DNA of 64,000 nucleotides from Bradymonas sp963697525 (lineage in GTDB: Bacteria > Myxococcota_A > Bradymonadia > Bradymonadales > Bradymonadaceae), in the NCBI GenBank assembly GCA_963697525.1, contig OY969087.1, positions 5,890,001 through 5,954,000 on the forward strand. Reading direction: 5' to 3'. Under the pieces are notes generated by a model, which had not been told where the DNA came from, did no database searches, and saw only the letters and a list, made by a program, of their open reading frames with translations. A program made the position numbers and the translations under genes. This document shows positions 37,072 to 46,083 of the stretch, in pieces. Every line of letters begins with the position of its first letter. Position 1 is the stretch's first letter.

Positions 37072-37986
37072 GTGAAGCTTCCCAAGGCCGGCCCGGTCGT
37101 CGAGATGTTGCTCGGCGCCACCATGATCAGCACCTCGGCGGTGTGGGTGCGCGTGGCCGACGTCAGCCCAACGACGGCCGGATTTTACCGCATGGTCTTC
37201 GGCGCGATCGCGCTGGCCGTGGTGCTGGCGGCGTCGGGCCGGTGGCCGTCGCGGCGCGACGCGCGCCAGGCGCTGGGGCTGCTGCCGGTGGCGGCGTTCT
37301 TCGCCCTCGATCTATTCTTGTGGCACCGCTCCATTCACTATGTCGGCCCGGGGCTGGCGACGGTGCTGGCCAACCTGCAGGTGTTCGTGCTGGCCGCCGC
37401 CGGCGTGCTGTTCTTCGGCGAGCGCATCGGGTGGCGCTTTCCGGTGGGGCTGGCGCTGGCGCTTCCCGGGCTGCTGGTGCTGGTCGGGGTCGATTTTGCC
37501 GACCTACCCGCCAATTACCTGCGCGGCGTCGCCTACGGCGTGGGCACCGCGTTTGCCTATGCCGGCTATTTGCTGGGCCTGCGCTCCCGGCAGAGCAACG
37601 CGCGCACGCTCCACCCGGCGGTCAACCTGCTGTTCGTGTCGTTGTGGGTGGCCCTTCTACTGGGCACCGTCGTCGTCCTGATGGGCGAAGGCTTCGCCAT
37701 CCCCAACACGCACACGGCCCTGGCTCTGGGCGTCTACGGGGTGGTCTGCCAGGCGCTGGGCTGGGTGTTGATGACCCGCGCCATGCCCCAGCTGCCCGCC
37801 TCCGTGCTGGGGCTGCTCCTGTTGTTGCAGCCCGCCCTGGCGATGGTGTGGGACATCGTCTTCTTCGGGCGCCCGTTCGGTTGGAGCGACATGGGCGCCG
37901 GCGTGCTCGTGCTCGCCGGCATCTACCTGGCGGTGCGGCGCAACAAGCGCAAAGCCCTCACTTCGCCCCGGGACGCTTCACCGTAA
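37072..37986 (+). CDS. EamA/DMT-family transporter
   Basis: A 304-residue inner-membrane protein with about ten hydrophobic helices in two EamA repeats, the drug/metabolite transporter fold. The first repeat starts LLGATMISTSAVWVRV and ends in LPGLLVLVGVDF; the second includes GVGTAFAYAGYLLGL and ends in VLAGIYLAV. Members export amino acids, nucleotides or other metabolites; the substrate cannot be predicted. The GTG start at 37072 leads straight into the first repeat. The 3' end overlaps the convergent lipoprotein gene by 29 bases. Confidence 0.92.
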   Translation: MKLPKAGPVVEMLLGATMISTSAVWVRVADVSPTTAGFYRMVFGAIALAVVLAASGRWPSRRDARQALGLLPVAAFFALDLFLWHRSIHYVGPGLATVLANLQVFVLAAAGVLFFGERIGWRFPVGLALALPGLLVLVGVDFADLPANYLRGVAYGVGTAFAYAGYLLGLRSRQSNARTLHPAVNLLFVSLWVALLLGTVVVLMGEGFAIPNTHTALALGVYGVVCQALGWVLMTRAMPQLPASVLGLLLLLQPALAMVWDIVFFGRPFGWSDMGAGVLVLAGIYLAVRRNKRKALTSPRDASP

Positions 37987-39529
37987 ACAATGCCTTCTCG
38001 ACGCACGGCTTGGTGTTGTTGATCAGAAACGGCGTCTTCGACAACACCACCCGCTTGTTGGTGCGCGCCAGCGGCACGTAGGGCACCTGCTGCTTGGTGC
38101 CGTTCTCCAGGTCGAAGACGTAGCCGTGGCGAAACGGGCTGCCCGCGGCCTCATAGGTGCACCCGTCGGAGTCGACCGGCTGCGATCGGCCGCGGCGCAG
38201 GCAGGCCACGCCCTGCACCTGGGGCGTGTCCAGCGTCACGCTGAGAACGCCGGGGCAGTCGGTGTGGGCGAGCTTGCGCAATTGGGCGTGCTCGTGGTCG
38301 AGCAACCACAGATCCGGCCCCTTGGCGTAGAGCAACGAGGAGACGCGGCGCATGCCGTCGGGCGGCTCGAAGAGCTTGCCGTGGCGCAGGTCGAGCAACG
38401 CCCGGTCCATATGTAGCGGCATCGTGCCCGGCTTGCGGATATCGACCATCGCGTCGAAGGTCAACCCCGTGCTCCATCCCTCTCCGGGGACCTTCCACAG
38501 CCTGCCCGGCGCCCACGCGTAGAACGTTCCGTCCATCTGGTTGCCCTTGCGGCACGAAAACATCGCCCGCGGCAGCGTCAGATCGGAGGGCAAGTGGTGT
38601 ACGACCATGGCCGAACATCCCTTCGGCCGCGGGTTGACCGGATCCCCACCGCCCGAGGGATACGCCAGGATCTTGCCCGGCTGACTGCGCGTTTGAATCC
38701 ACCAATCGCCGTGGCGTCGCACGGTCTGGCCGGAGTGCGGGTCGACCAGCGCCAGACAACCGCCGTCGCCGTCGGGCGTGGCGATATAACCGCCGCAGCG
38801 GTCGCTGGCGTCGGTGCGCCACACGAGCGCGCTCCGCTTCGGGTCATACTCGGTGTACAGCGGCGACTTGGGAAACGCGCTGCTCGTAAAGGCGAGCTTG
38901 GTCACGGCGGTCGGCGGCTTATTGAAGGCCTGGTAGGAGACGTTGCGGTCGGCGTCGAGTTCGAAGACCCAGAAATACGGGCTCCCTTTTGGCAGGTAGA
39001 TGCGCGGCCGCACGTGGGCCGGCGCCCTCGGCGCGAGCACCGCGCCGTCGGCCAGGCTCACCAATACGTTGGTCCAGTCATGCTCGCGGTGGCCGACCAG
39101 ATAGCCCAATGTGTCCGACGCCTGGCTCACTCCCCCCATCCGAGCCAGCGTCTTGCCGTCGTCGAGGCTCACCAGCCGCGCGTGTCCTCGGTTGTGCAAG
39201 CAGCTACCCTTGACCGGCGAGCCAACGGTGATGCGCTCATGGCGGCGAAACGCGCGGTCCAAACAAAGCGGCCCGCCATCGGCGTCGACCAGCGCCCTCG
39301 CCTTCGACGACACCTCGCGCAATGTGATGGGCTTTCCCTTCGGTAAGTCTTCCATCTCCAGGTCAATTTCTTCGACATCGCCGGGGTCAGCGGCCTTGGC
39401 CGGCGGCGACTTTGCCGCCTTCGACGCCGACGCTTCTTTTGCAGCGCCGGCCTTCTTGTCGCACCCGCCCAGGCCAATCGCCGCGCTCAGCAAGAGACAC
39501 CCGGCGACGGCGCCAGCATACCGGCTCAT
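37958..39529 (-). CDS. Lipoprotein of unknown function, possible beta-propeller
   Basis: A 523-residue lipoprotein with lipobox LGGC. A Lys/Ala/Pro-rich linker follows, then a long beta-rich region with repeated short segments such as GHARLVSLDDGKTLARM, ALVWRTDASD, GCLALVDPHSGQTV, LWLLDHEHAQLRKL and GYVFDLENGTKQQV. These look like WD/PQQ-like propeller blades. About ten Cys residues in the mature part suggest disulfides. Three ATG codons occur in a row; the third (39529) is best spaced from GGGAG. It overlaps the convergent EamA gene by 29 bases at its 3' end. I recognise no family beyond the fold suggestion. Confidence 0.72.
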   Translation of the reverse strand: MSRYAGAVAGCLLLSAAIGLGGCDKKAGAAKEASASKAAKSPPAKAADPGDVEEIDLEMEDLPKGKPITLREVSSKARALVDADGGPLCLDRAFRRHERITVGSPVKGSCLHNRGHARLVSLDDGKTLARMGGVSQASDTLGYLVGHREHDWTNVLVSLADGAVLAPRAPAHVRPRIYLPKGSPYFWVFELDADRNVSYQAFNKPPTAVTKLAFTSSAFPKSPLYTEYDPKRSALVWRTDASDRCGGYIATPDGDGGCLALVDPHSGQTVRRHGDWWIQTRSQPGKILAYPSGGGDPVNPRPKGCSAMVVHHLPSDLTLPRAMFSCRKGNQMDGTFYAWAPGRLWKVPGEGWSTGLTFDAMVDIRKPGTMPLHMDRALLDLRHGKLFEPPDGMRRVSSLLYAKGPDLWLLDHEHAQLRKLAHTDCPGVLSVTLDTPQVQGVACLRRGRSQPVDSDGCTYEAAGSPFRHGYVFDLENGTKQQVPYVPLARTNKRVVLSKTPFLINNTKPCVEKALFTVKRPGAK

Positions 39530-39807
39530 CATCATCACTCCCACACAACGACTCGACGTTTCGCAATTACGACCTCAGTGTACGGCCCTCGGTTCCGTCG
39601 CGCAAAGCGCATGCTCGAAGACGCCATCAGCACGGCGTTCGACCGTTCATCCCTCCGTGTCCATATTCTTGGCTAGTAGTCCTTCACCAACAGATCAACC
39701 ACTGCTTCGATGTAATTCGGCCGGCTGCCGCGCATGGAGCTGCGCCGAAATATATGGCCGTACAGCGACCAGAATCACCGTTCTCAATTGGCACCGGGGG
39801 GAGCCAA

Positions 39808-40329
39808 ATGACCAAAAAATGGGCAGGAACCACGATCGCCTATGACGTCGACGCCGACGTCTACTTTCGAACCGAGGTGTACATGTCCGATGATCCGTCG
39901 GACACCGTCGAGCTCGACCTCATCGACCTGAGCGAACCACGACCCCAGGCCCAACGACACCGCGACAAACCGGGCGCCGTCGCCCGGGCGTTGCCCGACG
40001 ACGAGCCGATCTTGCTGCGGCCGGACCAGATCAAACAGACGGCCGTGGATGCTCGCGCCCAGCCGGACACCTCGCCGCCGCCGCGCGGGCGCCGCGAAAC
40101 TCGCGTGACCGCGCCCGAGGACGCCCAAGAGCAGCAGTGCTGGTTGCGCTTCGAGGCCGAAGTCGTCGATGACGGGGAGTTGCTGCGCCTGCCGGGCCAT
40201 GTGCGCCAGGTCACCGGGCAGCAGAGCGGACCGGTCGAGGTGCATATGCGGGTGTCGAAGGACCCCGATGAGCCGCGCCGGCGCACGCTCGACGGTCTGC
40301 CGTGCGTGCGCGACGACGAGCTACGGTAG
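39808..40329 (+). CDS. Hypothetical acidic/charged protein
   Basis: A 173-residue soluble protein with no recognised domain. It begins MTKKWAGTTIAYDVDADVYF; the middle is Arg/Pro/Asp-rich and probably disordered. The last 60 residues look more ordered (CWLRFEAEVVDDGELLRL, VEVHMRVSKD). The ATG is preceded by a strong GGGGGGAG site six bases away. Its 3' end overlaps the convergent di-haem peroxidase by nine bases. The upstream gap (39530-39807) is non-coding with no clear signal. The ribosome-binding site and coding bias support a real gene, but no function can be offered. Confidence 0.65.
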   Translation: MTKKWAGTTIAYDVDADVYFRTEVYMSDDPSDTVELDLIDLSEPRPQAQRHRDKPGAVARALPDDEPILLRPDQIKQTAVDARAQPDTSPPPRGRRETRVTAPEDAQEQQCWLRFEAEVVDDGELLRLPGHVRQVTGQQSGPVEVHMRVSKDPDEPRRRTLDGLPCVRDDELR

Positions 40330-41838
40330 GGGAATGGGGTCGCCGCTGGGGACCTGGTCGGGCACCACGTCCCCGAGGTGCTCGGCCGACGGGCTGCTCA
40401 ACGAGTTCAAAAACGCCACCAGCGCGTCGACCTGAGCGTCGCTCAAGTCCAGCACCGGCATCGGCTCGAGGGTCGTCTCCACATCCTGGATGACCTCCTC
40501 GCGCTGGTGGACGTAGCGGCGAAACTCCTCGTCGAGTTGGGAGGCGTCGTACGTCTCCAGCGACTTCTTGACGTTGATGAAATGACGCACCGCCGCTTCC
40601 AGGGTGGTGTAGGCGCCGTTGTGCATCCACGGGCCCGTCAGCGCCACGTTGCGCAGCATCGGCGTGCGGAAGGCGTACTTTTTGTCCTCGCCGGCGTTGG
40701 TGCGCAGCACCGCCCCGTAGTCCACGTCGTACTGGGGCTTGCCCGGCCCGGGCCCGATGGGTCGCACGCCCACGTTGTACAGCTTGCCGTCGGACAGCGC
40801 CGGCCCGGAGTGGCAGCGCGCGCAGCCGGCCTCGCCATAAAACAGATAGGCGCCGCGCTTTTGCTGCTGGGTCAGCGCGCTCTTGTCGCCGCGCAAATAC
40901 CGGTCGAACGGGGAGTCGTCGAAGGTAAACGCCTGGGTGACGAAGGAGCCCAGCGCGTTGGAGGCGTGCGCCAGAACGATCTGGTCGATGGGCGTGTCCG
41001 GGTAGGCCTCCTGGAAGAGCTGGCGGTAGTTCGGGTTGGCCTTGAGCCGGTCGATGACCCTTTGCCACACCAGGTCGAGGTCCTGGTCGGGGACCTGCGC
41101 CAGCTCGTTGGTCTGCCCGTGAATGTCGGACTCGCCGTAGTCGCCGCGCATCTCGTCGCGGTTGATGACCGGAACCATCGTCTGGGCGGCGAGCATGCTG
41201 TCGAGGATGGGCGACAACGAGCGCAGGTAGCTGTCACCGGACTTCTGCCAGCCCTTGTCGTACAGCACGAGCTGGCCGGCGGCGTTGCGGGTCACCCGCC
41301 CGTCCCAGAACAGGCTGGTGACGTTGTCGTCGCCCAGGTTGAATAAGCCCGGCGGGTTGCGCGGGGTAAAGCTGTGGTCGGGCCCGGGCATGCGCAGCCC
41401 GTCGCGCATCACCGCCTTGGTCCCCACGACCAGCGAGCGGTGGACCGTGGTGCCCTGCGACGGGCGGTGACACGTCGCGCAGGCGGTGTCTCGGTTGCCG
41501 CTCAAGATGGGGTCGAAGAAGAGCATGCGCCCCAGACGCACGCGGGCCTGGTTGACGTCGGTGGGCTTGGAGATGGGCGCCGCTCCCGCCGCGTCGAGCA
41601 GCGGTTTGAGCTTCTGGTCGTAGTCGATGGGCGCGGCCGCGTCGGGCTGGCCGGCGTCCGGCTGACCGGTGTCGACCCCGGCATCACGGCCGTGGTCGCC
41701 CGGCTGCATGCCATTATCCGGCCCGCAGCCGGCCGCGGCCACTACACAGACGAAGGCCACGCTGCGAACCATCCACAGTGTGGCCTTCGTCCAAGTAGCA
41801 CCTCCACGCGGTGTCTTGTCTGACTTGTCGTGCATCAT
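40321..41838 (-). CDS. Di-haem cytochrome c peroxidase (CcpA/MauG family) lipoprotein
   Basis: A protein of about 505 residues with two c-type haem sites: CATCH near residue 135 and CARCH near residue 345. Between and around them are family segments such as LFFDPILSGN, TPRNPPGLFNLG and FRTPMLRNVALTGPWMHNGAY. The signal ends in the lipobox AAAGC, followed by a Gly/Asp/Pro linker, so it is probably anchored in the membrane facing the periplasm. CcpA members reduce hydrogen peroxide; MauG members oxidise other substrates. The start is uncertain: ATG at 41838, 41835 or 41772, none with a strong site. A hairpin just upstream limits how far the gene can extend. Confidence 0.9.
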   Translation of the reverse strand: MMHDKSDKTPRGGATWTKATLWMVRSVAFVCVVAAAGCGPDNGMQPGDHGRDAGVDTGQPDAGQPDAAAPIDYDQKLKPLLDAAGAAPISKPTDVNQARVRLGRMLFFDPILSGNRDTACATCHRPSQGTTVHRSLVVGTKAVMRDGLRMPGPDHSFTPRNPPGLFNLGDDNVTSLFWDGRVTRNAAGQLVLYDKGWQKSGDSYLRSLSPILDSMLAAQTMVPVINRDEMRGDYGESDIHGQTNELAQVPDQDLDLVWQRVIDRLKANPNYRQLFQEAYPDTPIDQIVLAHASNALGSFVTQAFTFDDSPFDRYLRGDKSALTQQQKRGAYLFYGEAGCARCHSGPALSDGKLYNVGVRPIGPGPGKPQYDVDYGAVLRTNAGEDKKYAFRTPMLRNVALTGPWMHNGAYTTLEAAVRHFINVKKSLETYDASQLDEEFRRYVHQREEVIQDVETTLEPMPVLDLSDAQVDALVAFLNSLSSPSAEHLGDVVPDQVPSGDPIPLP

Positions 41839-41851
41839 CACCGTCACAACC

Positions 41852-41893
41852 GGCCAACGGGCCGATCCCTCGAGGGGACACGACCCGTTGGCC
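41852..41893 (-). terminator. Hairpin between MYXO-CTERM gene and di-haem peroxidase gene
   Basis: GGCCAACGGG (41852-41861) pairs perfectly with CCCGTTGGCC (41884-41893); the loop holds a further small palindrome (CCCTCGAGGGG). It lies 22 bases after the stop of the upstream minus-strand gene and before the peroxidase start, so it probably terminates the former. No T run is present. Confidence 0.6.
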
Positions 41894-41915
41894 AAGTAAG
41901 GGCGAAGCGGAACGC

Positions 41916-44900
41916 TCAGTCGTCGATGCGCGCGGGCGCTTGCTGCTTGCGCCGGCGCGCCGCCAGGCCGAGCAGGCCGAGCATCGCGAAGAGCACCAGG
42001 GCAAAACCGGTGGTCGGCGTCGAGCTGAACGACGTCGAGCACATGCCCTGCTTATTGATCGTGCTGTGGTAGCGGTTGGCGTCATAGCCGCCGTCGGCGC
42101 CGTCGTTGGAGCCGTTGTTGTCACCGCTGCCGGCGTCCGCGCCGGCGTTGCCACCGTTGTTGCCGGCGTCGGCGCCCATGCCGGCGTCGCCGCTGCCGTT
42201 GTTGCCGGCGTCGGCGTTGGTGCCGGTGTCGTCGCCACCGTTGTTGGCGTTGTCGCAGATGGCCTCGCCCATGCAATCGACGTCCTCGCAGTCGACCTTG
42301 CCGTCGTTGTCGTCGTCGTAATTGTCGTCGCACGAGGTCTCCACGGCCGAGTGCTCGTAGCCGTTGATGTCGTGCAGCACGTACAGTTGCGAGGGGGCGT
42401 AGCCGTCGGGCAGCTTGATGTGGAACGTCACCGTCAGGTCGGTCCCGCTGGTCGAGAAGTTGTAGTCGGTGCCGTAGTCGGTGCCCACGTGCAGACGCTC
42501 GAACTGGTTGGTGTTCGGGTTCGTCGCCCACACGCTGGCCTGGAACATCACGTCGAAGACCGTGTACGGGCTCGACGTCAGCCAGATCTGGCCCATGCCC
42601 AGGAAGTACGTGCCGTCGACCGCCGGCCCCATCATCTTGTTGCCCATCTCCAGGCGCTGGATGTCATAGGGGCTGTTCTCGTTCTTGAGGAACGTCTTGT
42701 AGCTCTCGGTGAACGTGATCGTCTGACCGGGCGTCCACTTGGAGTCGGGAGCGTCGATGGTCGTCTCGATGCGCCCGATCTTGGGCGTGAGGTTCTTGGC
42801 GCTCGCCGTCAGACGGCCCGTCTGCACGTCGAAGGAGGTGTGGTCGAGCTGGACGACCGTGGAGTAGTCGTCCTTCGAACCCGTCAGCACGACGCCGGCG
42901 CTGCCGTTGAGCGAGCCCACGAAGTAGGGGTCGTCGCTGGGGTCGGTCGGGTCGAAGCCGTTGGTGACCTCGTCGCCGTCGCTGGCGCCACCACCGTCGG
43001 TGTCCGCTTTGGTCGGATCGCTGTGGTAGACGTTGACCTCGTCACCGTCGTCGAGCCCGTCGCAATCGGTGTCGCGCATATTCGGGTCGGTGTTGTAGGT
43101 GTTGACCTCGTCGTAGTCACTCAGCCCGTCACCGTCGGTATCCGCCGAGTTCGGGTTGGTGTGGTAGGTGTGGACCTCGTCGTAATCGCTCAGCCCGTCA
43201 CCGTCGGTGTCGGTCTTGTTGGGGTCGGTGCCGTAGATGAGCACTTCCTGAGCGTCGTTGAGACCGTCGCCGTCGCTATCCGCCTTGTTCGGGTCGGTGC
43301 CGTACTGAGCCTCTTCGGCGTCGGTCAGCCCGTCGCCGTCGGCGTCGGGGTAGTCGGCCGCGCTCTCGCCAGCCACCAGGGGATTGCCGCCGTTGCGGTG
43401 CTCGATGCCGTCGATGACGCCATCACCGTCGGTGTCGCTGTTGAGCGGGTCGGTGCCCAGTTGCACCTCGTCGTAGTCGCTGAGCCCGTCGCCGTCGGTG
43501 TCGCGCAGCATCGGGTCGGTGCCGCGGTTGACCTCGTCGTAGTCGCTCAGCCCGTCACCGTCGGTGTCGACCATATTGGGGTCGGTGCCGTAGGTGCCGA
43601 CCTCTTCGCCGTCGTCGAGGCCGTCGCCGTCGGTGTCGGCCTTGTTGGGATCGGTGTGGTAGATGTTGATCTCGTCGCTGTCGCTCAGCCCGTCGCCATC
43701 GCTGTCGGTTTTGGTCGGGTCGGTCCCCGCGAACAGCTCCTGGGCGTCGCTCAGACCGTCGCCGTCGCTGTCGCCGAGGTTGGGATCTGTGCCTTGAGCC
43801 AGCTCGGTCTGGTCGTCGATGCCATCGGAATCGGTGTCCGGGGGCACGAACGGGACCAGGCCCGGCGAGGTGCGGTTACCGTCGGCGCACTGAGTGGTGT
43901 CGACCGTCCGGGAGGAGTCGACCACCACGGTGCTGCCGCCGCAGGCGAGGATCGGCGTGCCGCTGCCCATCATCGCGCCGGTCAGGCGCACGGTGGCCTG
44001 CGAACAACTGCCGTCGCGGCACAGGTGCCAGCTTCGCGAGATGACCCGGAAGCGCACCGATTGGCCGGGGCCGATGGGGTCGAGGCGCTTGGTCGCCCGC
44101 GAGCTCGCGTGCAGCGCCGGGTTGGCCGGCAGCGGGATGCACTCGTCGACGTTGTCCCCTTCCATGGCGATCTTCAGCGGGAAGGCGTCGCCGTTGGTGT
44201 CGGCGAGCGAGAAGCCCGAGGCCGACGAAAACGGCGGCTTGCACTGGCCGTCGTGCAGCTTCTGCACGCCGGCGTTGGTCAGCACGCAGTCGTTGGCGTA
44301 GCTCTTGCCGTCGCAGCCACACACCGGGTTGGTGGGCTTTTTGCTGCAGTCGGCCGGATCTTCGGGAGCCGTGGGATTGTCGGTGCACACCACCGCCGGG
44401 TCCGGGTCCGGCGGGGGCACGTCGTCGGTCTCCGGCGCGCCGTTGGCGTTCGTCATCGACACGGTCAACTGACCGCCGAAGCTCTGCGTGGTGCTGTGGT
44501 TGACGATCTCGTAGATCGAACCGGCGGGCTGGCCGGGACCAGCCGCCGCGACCGTCGAGCCGACCACGTGCATCTCCACGACCGGCTTGCTGGGATCGGC
44601 GTTGTCGGGAGGAAGCAAGCACACGTTTTGCGGCGAGCACTGCACCGTGGCCGACTGCCCGCTGGACAGACGCACCGTCGCCGTGCCCCCCATATTGCAC
44701 AACCGGGGGTTACCGTGCTGGAAGGAGATCGGGATGTTGACCGGACTGATGCGCCCCTGCGCGATCCGTTGGTGCACAGAGCCCGAGCCGCCCGGCGCGG
44801 GGGTCTGCTGCCCGTTGGCGCCGAATTCCGAGCATTGGGCGTTGAGGTTGACGTCGACCACCCCGGTGTTGGGGCAGCGCGGGTCGTTCCCCGTCACGGT

Positions 44901-45134
44901 CAGGTACAACAGCGCGGGCATCTGCCCGCTGGGGGTCCCCGCCGAGGTCAGCGTATCGGCCATCTGCAACGAACACGACAGCGATACACCGCAGCGCGGC
45001 GGTGGCGGCGTGGAACTACACGCAGACGCCGGAGAGAGGTGCGTCAGGCTTACCCCGACGACGGCGGCAGCCGCCGCCAGTAGTAGCGCGACCCTCCCAC
45101 CCGCGCGTCCCGAACGTGCATTCATTTTGGTCAT
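41916..45134 (-). CDS. Surface protein with Kazal-like and thrombospondin-3 repeats and MYXO-CTERM-like tail
   Basis: A 1072-residue exported protein. It starts with a basic region and a hydrophobic signal (VALLLAAAAAVVGV, cleavage near ASA-CS). Near residues 250-295 lies a Kazal-like Cys pattern (NPVCGCDGKSYANDC). Residues about 430-725 hold thirteen calcium-binding thrombospondin type-3 repeats of the form D-T/S-D-G-D-G-L-S-D. A beta-rich domain follows, then an Asn/Gly/Asp-rich low-complexity stretch. The end is a Cys, a hydrophobic helix (GFALVLFAMLGLLGLA) and ARRRKQ, the plan of the MYXO-CTERM sorting signal, which is proposed to anchor proteins at the cell surface. The ATG at 45134 has GGAG eight bases upstream. 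The gene is monocistronic by its flanking gaps. Confidence 0.88.
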   Translation of the reverse strand: MTKMNARSGRAGGRVALLLAAAAAVVGVSLTHLSPASACSSTPPPPRCGVSLSCSLQMADTLTSAGTPSGQMPALLYLTVTGNDPRCPNTGVVDVNLNAQCSEFGANGQQTPAPGGSGSVHQRIAQGRISPVNIPISFQHGNPRLCNMGGTATVRLSSGQSATVQCSPQNVCLLPPDNADPSKPVVEMHVVGSTVAAAGPGQPAGSIYEIVNHSTTQSFGGQLTVSMTNANGAPETDDVPPPDPDPAVVCTDNPTAPEDPADCSKKPTNPVCGCDGKSYANDCVLTNAGVQKLHDGQCKPPFSSASGFSLADTNGDAFPLKIAMEGDNVDECIPLPANPALHASSRATKRLDPIGPGQSVRFRVISRSWHLCRDGSCSQATVRLTGAMMGSGTPILACGGSTVVVDSSRTVDTTQCADGNRTSPGLVPFVPPDTDSDGIDDQTELAQGTDPNLGDSDGDGLSDAQELFAGTDPTKTDSDGDGLSDSDEINIYHTDPNKADTDGDGLDDGEEVGTYGTDPNMVDTDGDGLSDYDEVNRGTDPMLRDTDGDGLSDYDEVQLGTDPLNSDTDGDGVIDGIEHRNGGNPLVAGESAADYPDADGDGLTDAEEAQYGTDPNKADSDGDGLNDAQEVLIYGTDPNKTDTDGDGLSDYDEVHTYHTNPNSADTDGDGLSDYDEVNTYNTDPNMRDTDCDGLDDGDEVNVYHSDPTKADTDGGGASDGDEVTNGFDPTDPSDDPYFVGSLNGSAGVVLTGSKDDYSTVVQLDHTSFDVQTGRLTASAKNLTPKIGRIETTIDAPDSKWTPGQTITFTESYKTFLKNENSPYDIQRLEMGNKMMGPAVDGTYFLGMGQIWLTSSPYTVFDVMFQASVWATNPNTNQFERLHVGTDYGTDYNFSTSGTDLTVTFHIKLPDGYAPSQLYVLHDINGYEHSAVETSCDDNYDDDNDGKVDCEDVDCMGEAICDNANNGGDDTGTNADAGNNGSGDAGMGADAGNNGGNAGADAGSGDNNGSNDGADGGYDANRYHSTINKQGMCSTSFSSTPTTGFALVLFAMLGLLGLAARRRKQQAPARIDD

Positions 45135-45287
45135 CTTTAGTCTCCAATATCCCAATTATCCCGGTTGGATGCCTGTCCACTTTAGGGAACAGAGCCCATC
45201 CGTTCAAGCTCAATCGCATAAAAATTAATATTGGGAACACCGGAGTTTTACACGCAAAACCGGGCATATGTAGGCCGTACGCGCCGA

Positions 45288-46019
45288 TCAGCGTTGGTCG
45301 AGTTCGGGATAGTGTCGAAAGATTCCCTGCTCGTTGAACGGGATCCGCTGTTCGGAAGCGAGATACGCACTAATCGCCGGGCGGTCCTCGACGCGGTCGC
45401 ACAGCGCCCACAGGCCCTCCGCCCGCGATCGGCACCCTCGCATCGCCTCGGGGAAGGCGTACTGCAGGCCCCGGACCACCTGAAAGACGGACAGGTCCAC
45501 ATAGCTCAGCGCGTCTCCCAATAAGAACGCGCCCGCGCTGCTGTGCAAGGCGCGCTCGAAATAGTCCAGGAATTTGGGAATCCGAAGCTCCACGAAGGCC
45601 TTCGCGCGGCGCCTGGCGGCCTCCTTTTGGTCCTCGTAATAATCGGCGACCGAGATGGGATGGTGGGTGTCGTGGGCCTCGGTGACTAAGTCGGCCACCG
45701 TCAACTGCAACTGGTTGGCGTGCAACTGGCTGGCCTCGTCGTCGGGTACCAGCCCATGTCGGCGCGCGAGATACAGGCAGATATTGGCGGTCTGCGAGAT
45801 GATCAAGTTGCCGTGTTGCAGCATGGGCACCGCAAACCCCGGGGTCTGGCCGATGTCGCCCTCCAGGATGTCCTCGAGCCGGTCCATGCCTCCGGGCTCG
45901 CGGGCGACGTCGGCGTAATTGGCGCCCGCCTCCTCGAGCACCAGACGCACGAACTCGCCGCGCCCCTGAATCGAGGGCCAATAGAAGAGTTGGTAGGTCG
46001 CGTCGGTCTCGCCAGCCAT
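45288..46019 (-). CDS. Glutathione S-transferase family protein
   Basis: A 243-residue cytoplasmic protein with an N-terminal thioredoxin-like GST domain (about 8-85: YQLFYWPSIQGRGEFVRLVL, then VPMLQHGN) and an all-helical C-terminal domain. The usual Glu-Ser of the glutathione-binding site is replaced by Gln-Thr (ISQTANICLYLARR). The Tyr at the start of the first strand may be catalytic. It should conjugate or bind glutathione or a similar thiol. The start at 46019 has GGAG nine bases upstream. It lies 64 bases downstream of the efflux adaptor on the same strand, so it could be the last gene of the ABC operon. Confidence 0.9.
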   Translation of the reverse strand: MAGETDATYQLFYWPSIQGRGEFVRLVLEEAGANYADVAREPGGMDRLEDILEGDIGQTPGFAVPMLQHGNLIISQTANICLYLARRHGLVPDDEASQLHANQLQLTVADLVTEAHDTHHPISVADYYEDQKEAARRRAKAFVELRIPKFLDYFERALHSSAGAFLLGDALSYVDLSVFQVVRGLQYAFPEAMRGCRSRAEGLWALCDRVEDRPAISAYLASEQRIPFNEQGIFRHYPELDQR

Positions 46020-46083
46020 GGGAAAGTCTCCGTTGTTGGTTGTGTTGGTTATGAGTCAGCGACGCTGCTCGACGTCGGTGCCA

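Noticed and set aside
43000..43840. Regular repeats that could suggest a CRISPR array or minisatellite
   Set aside because: They encode thirteen in-frame calcium-binding D-x-D-x-D-G repeats of a thrombospondin-3 region; spacing varies and there are no unique spacers.
41811..45083. A 1090-codon open frame antisense to the thrombospondin-repeat gene
   Set aside because: It mirrors the repetitive GC-rich codons of the true gene on the other strand; its product is a monotonous Val/Gly/Ala repeat with no start signal or domain.
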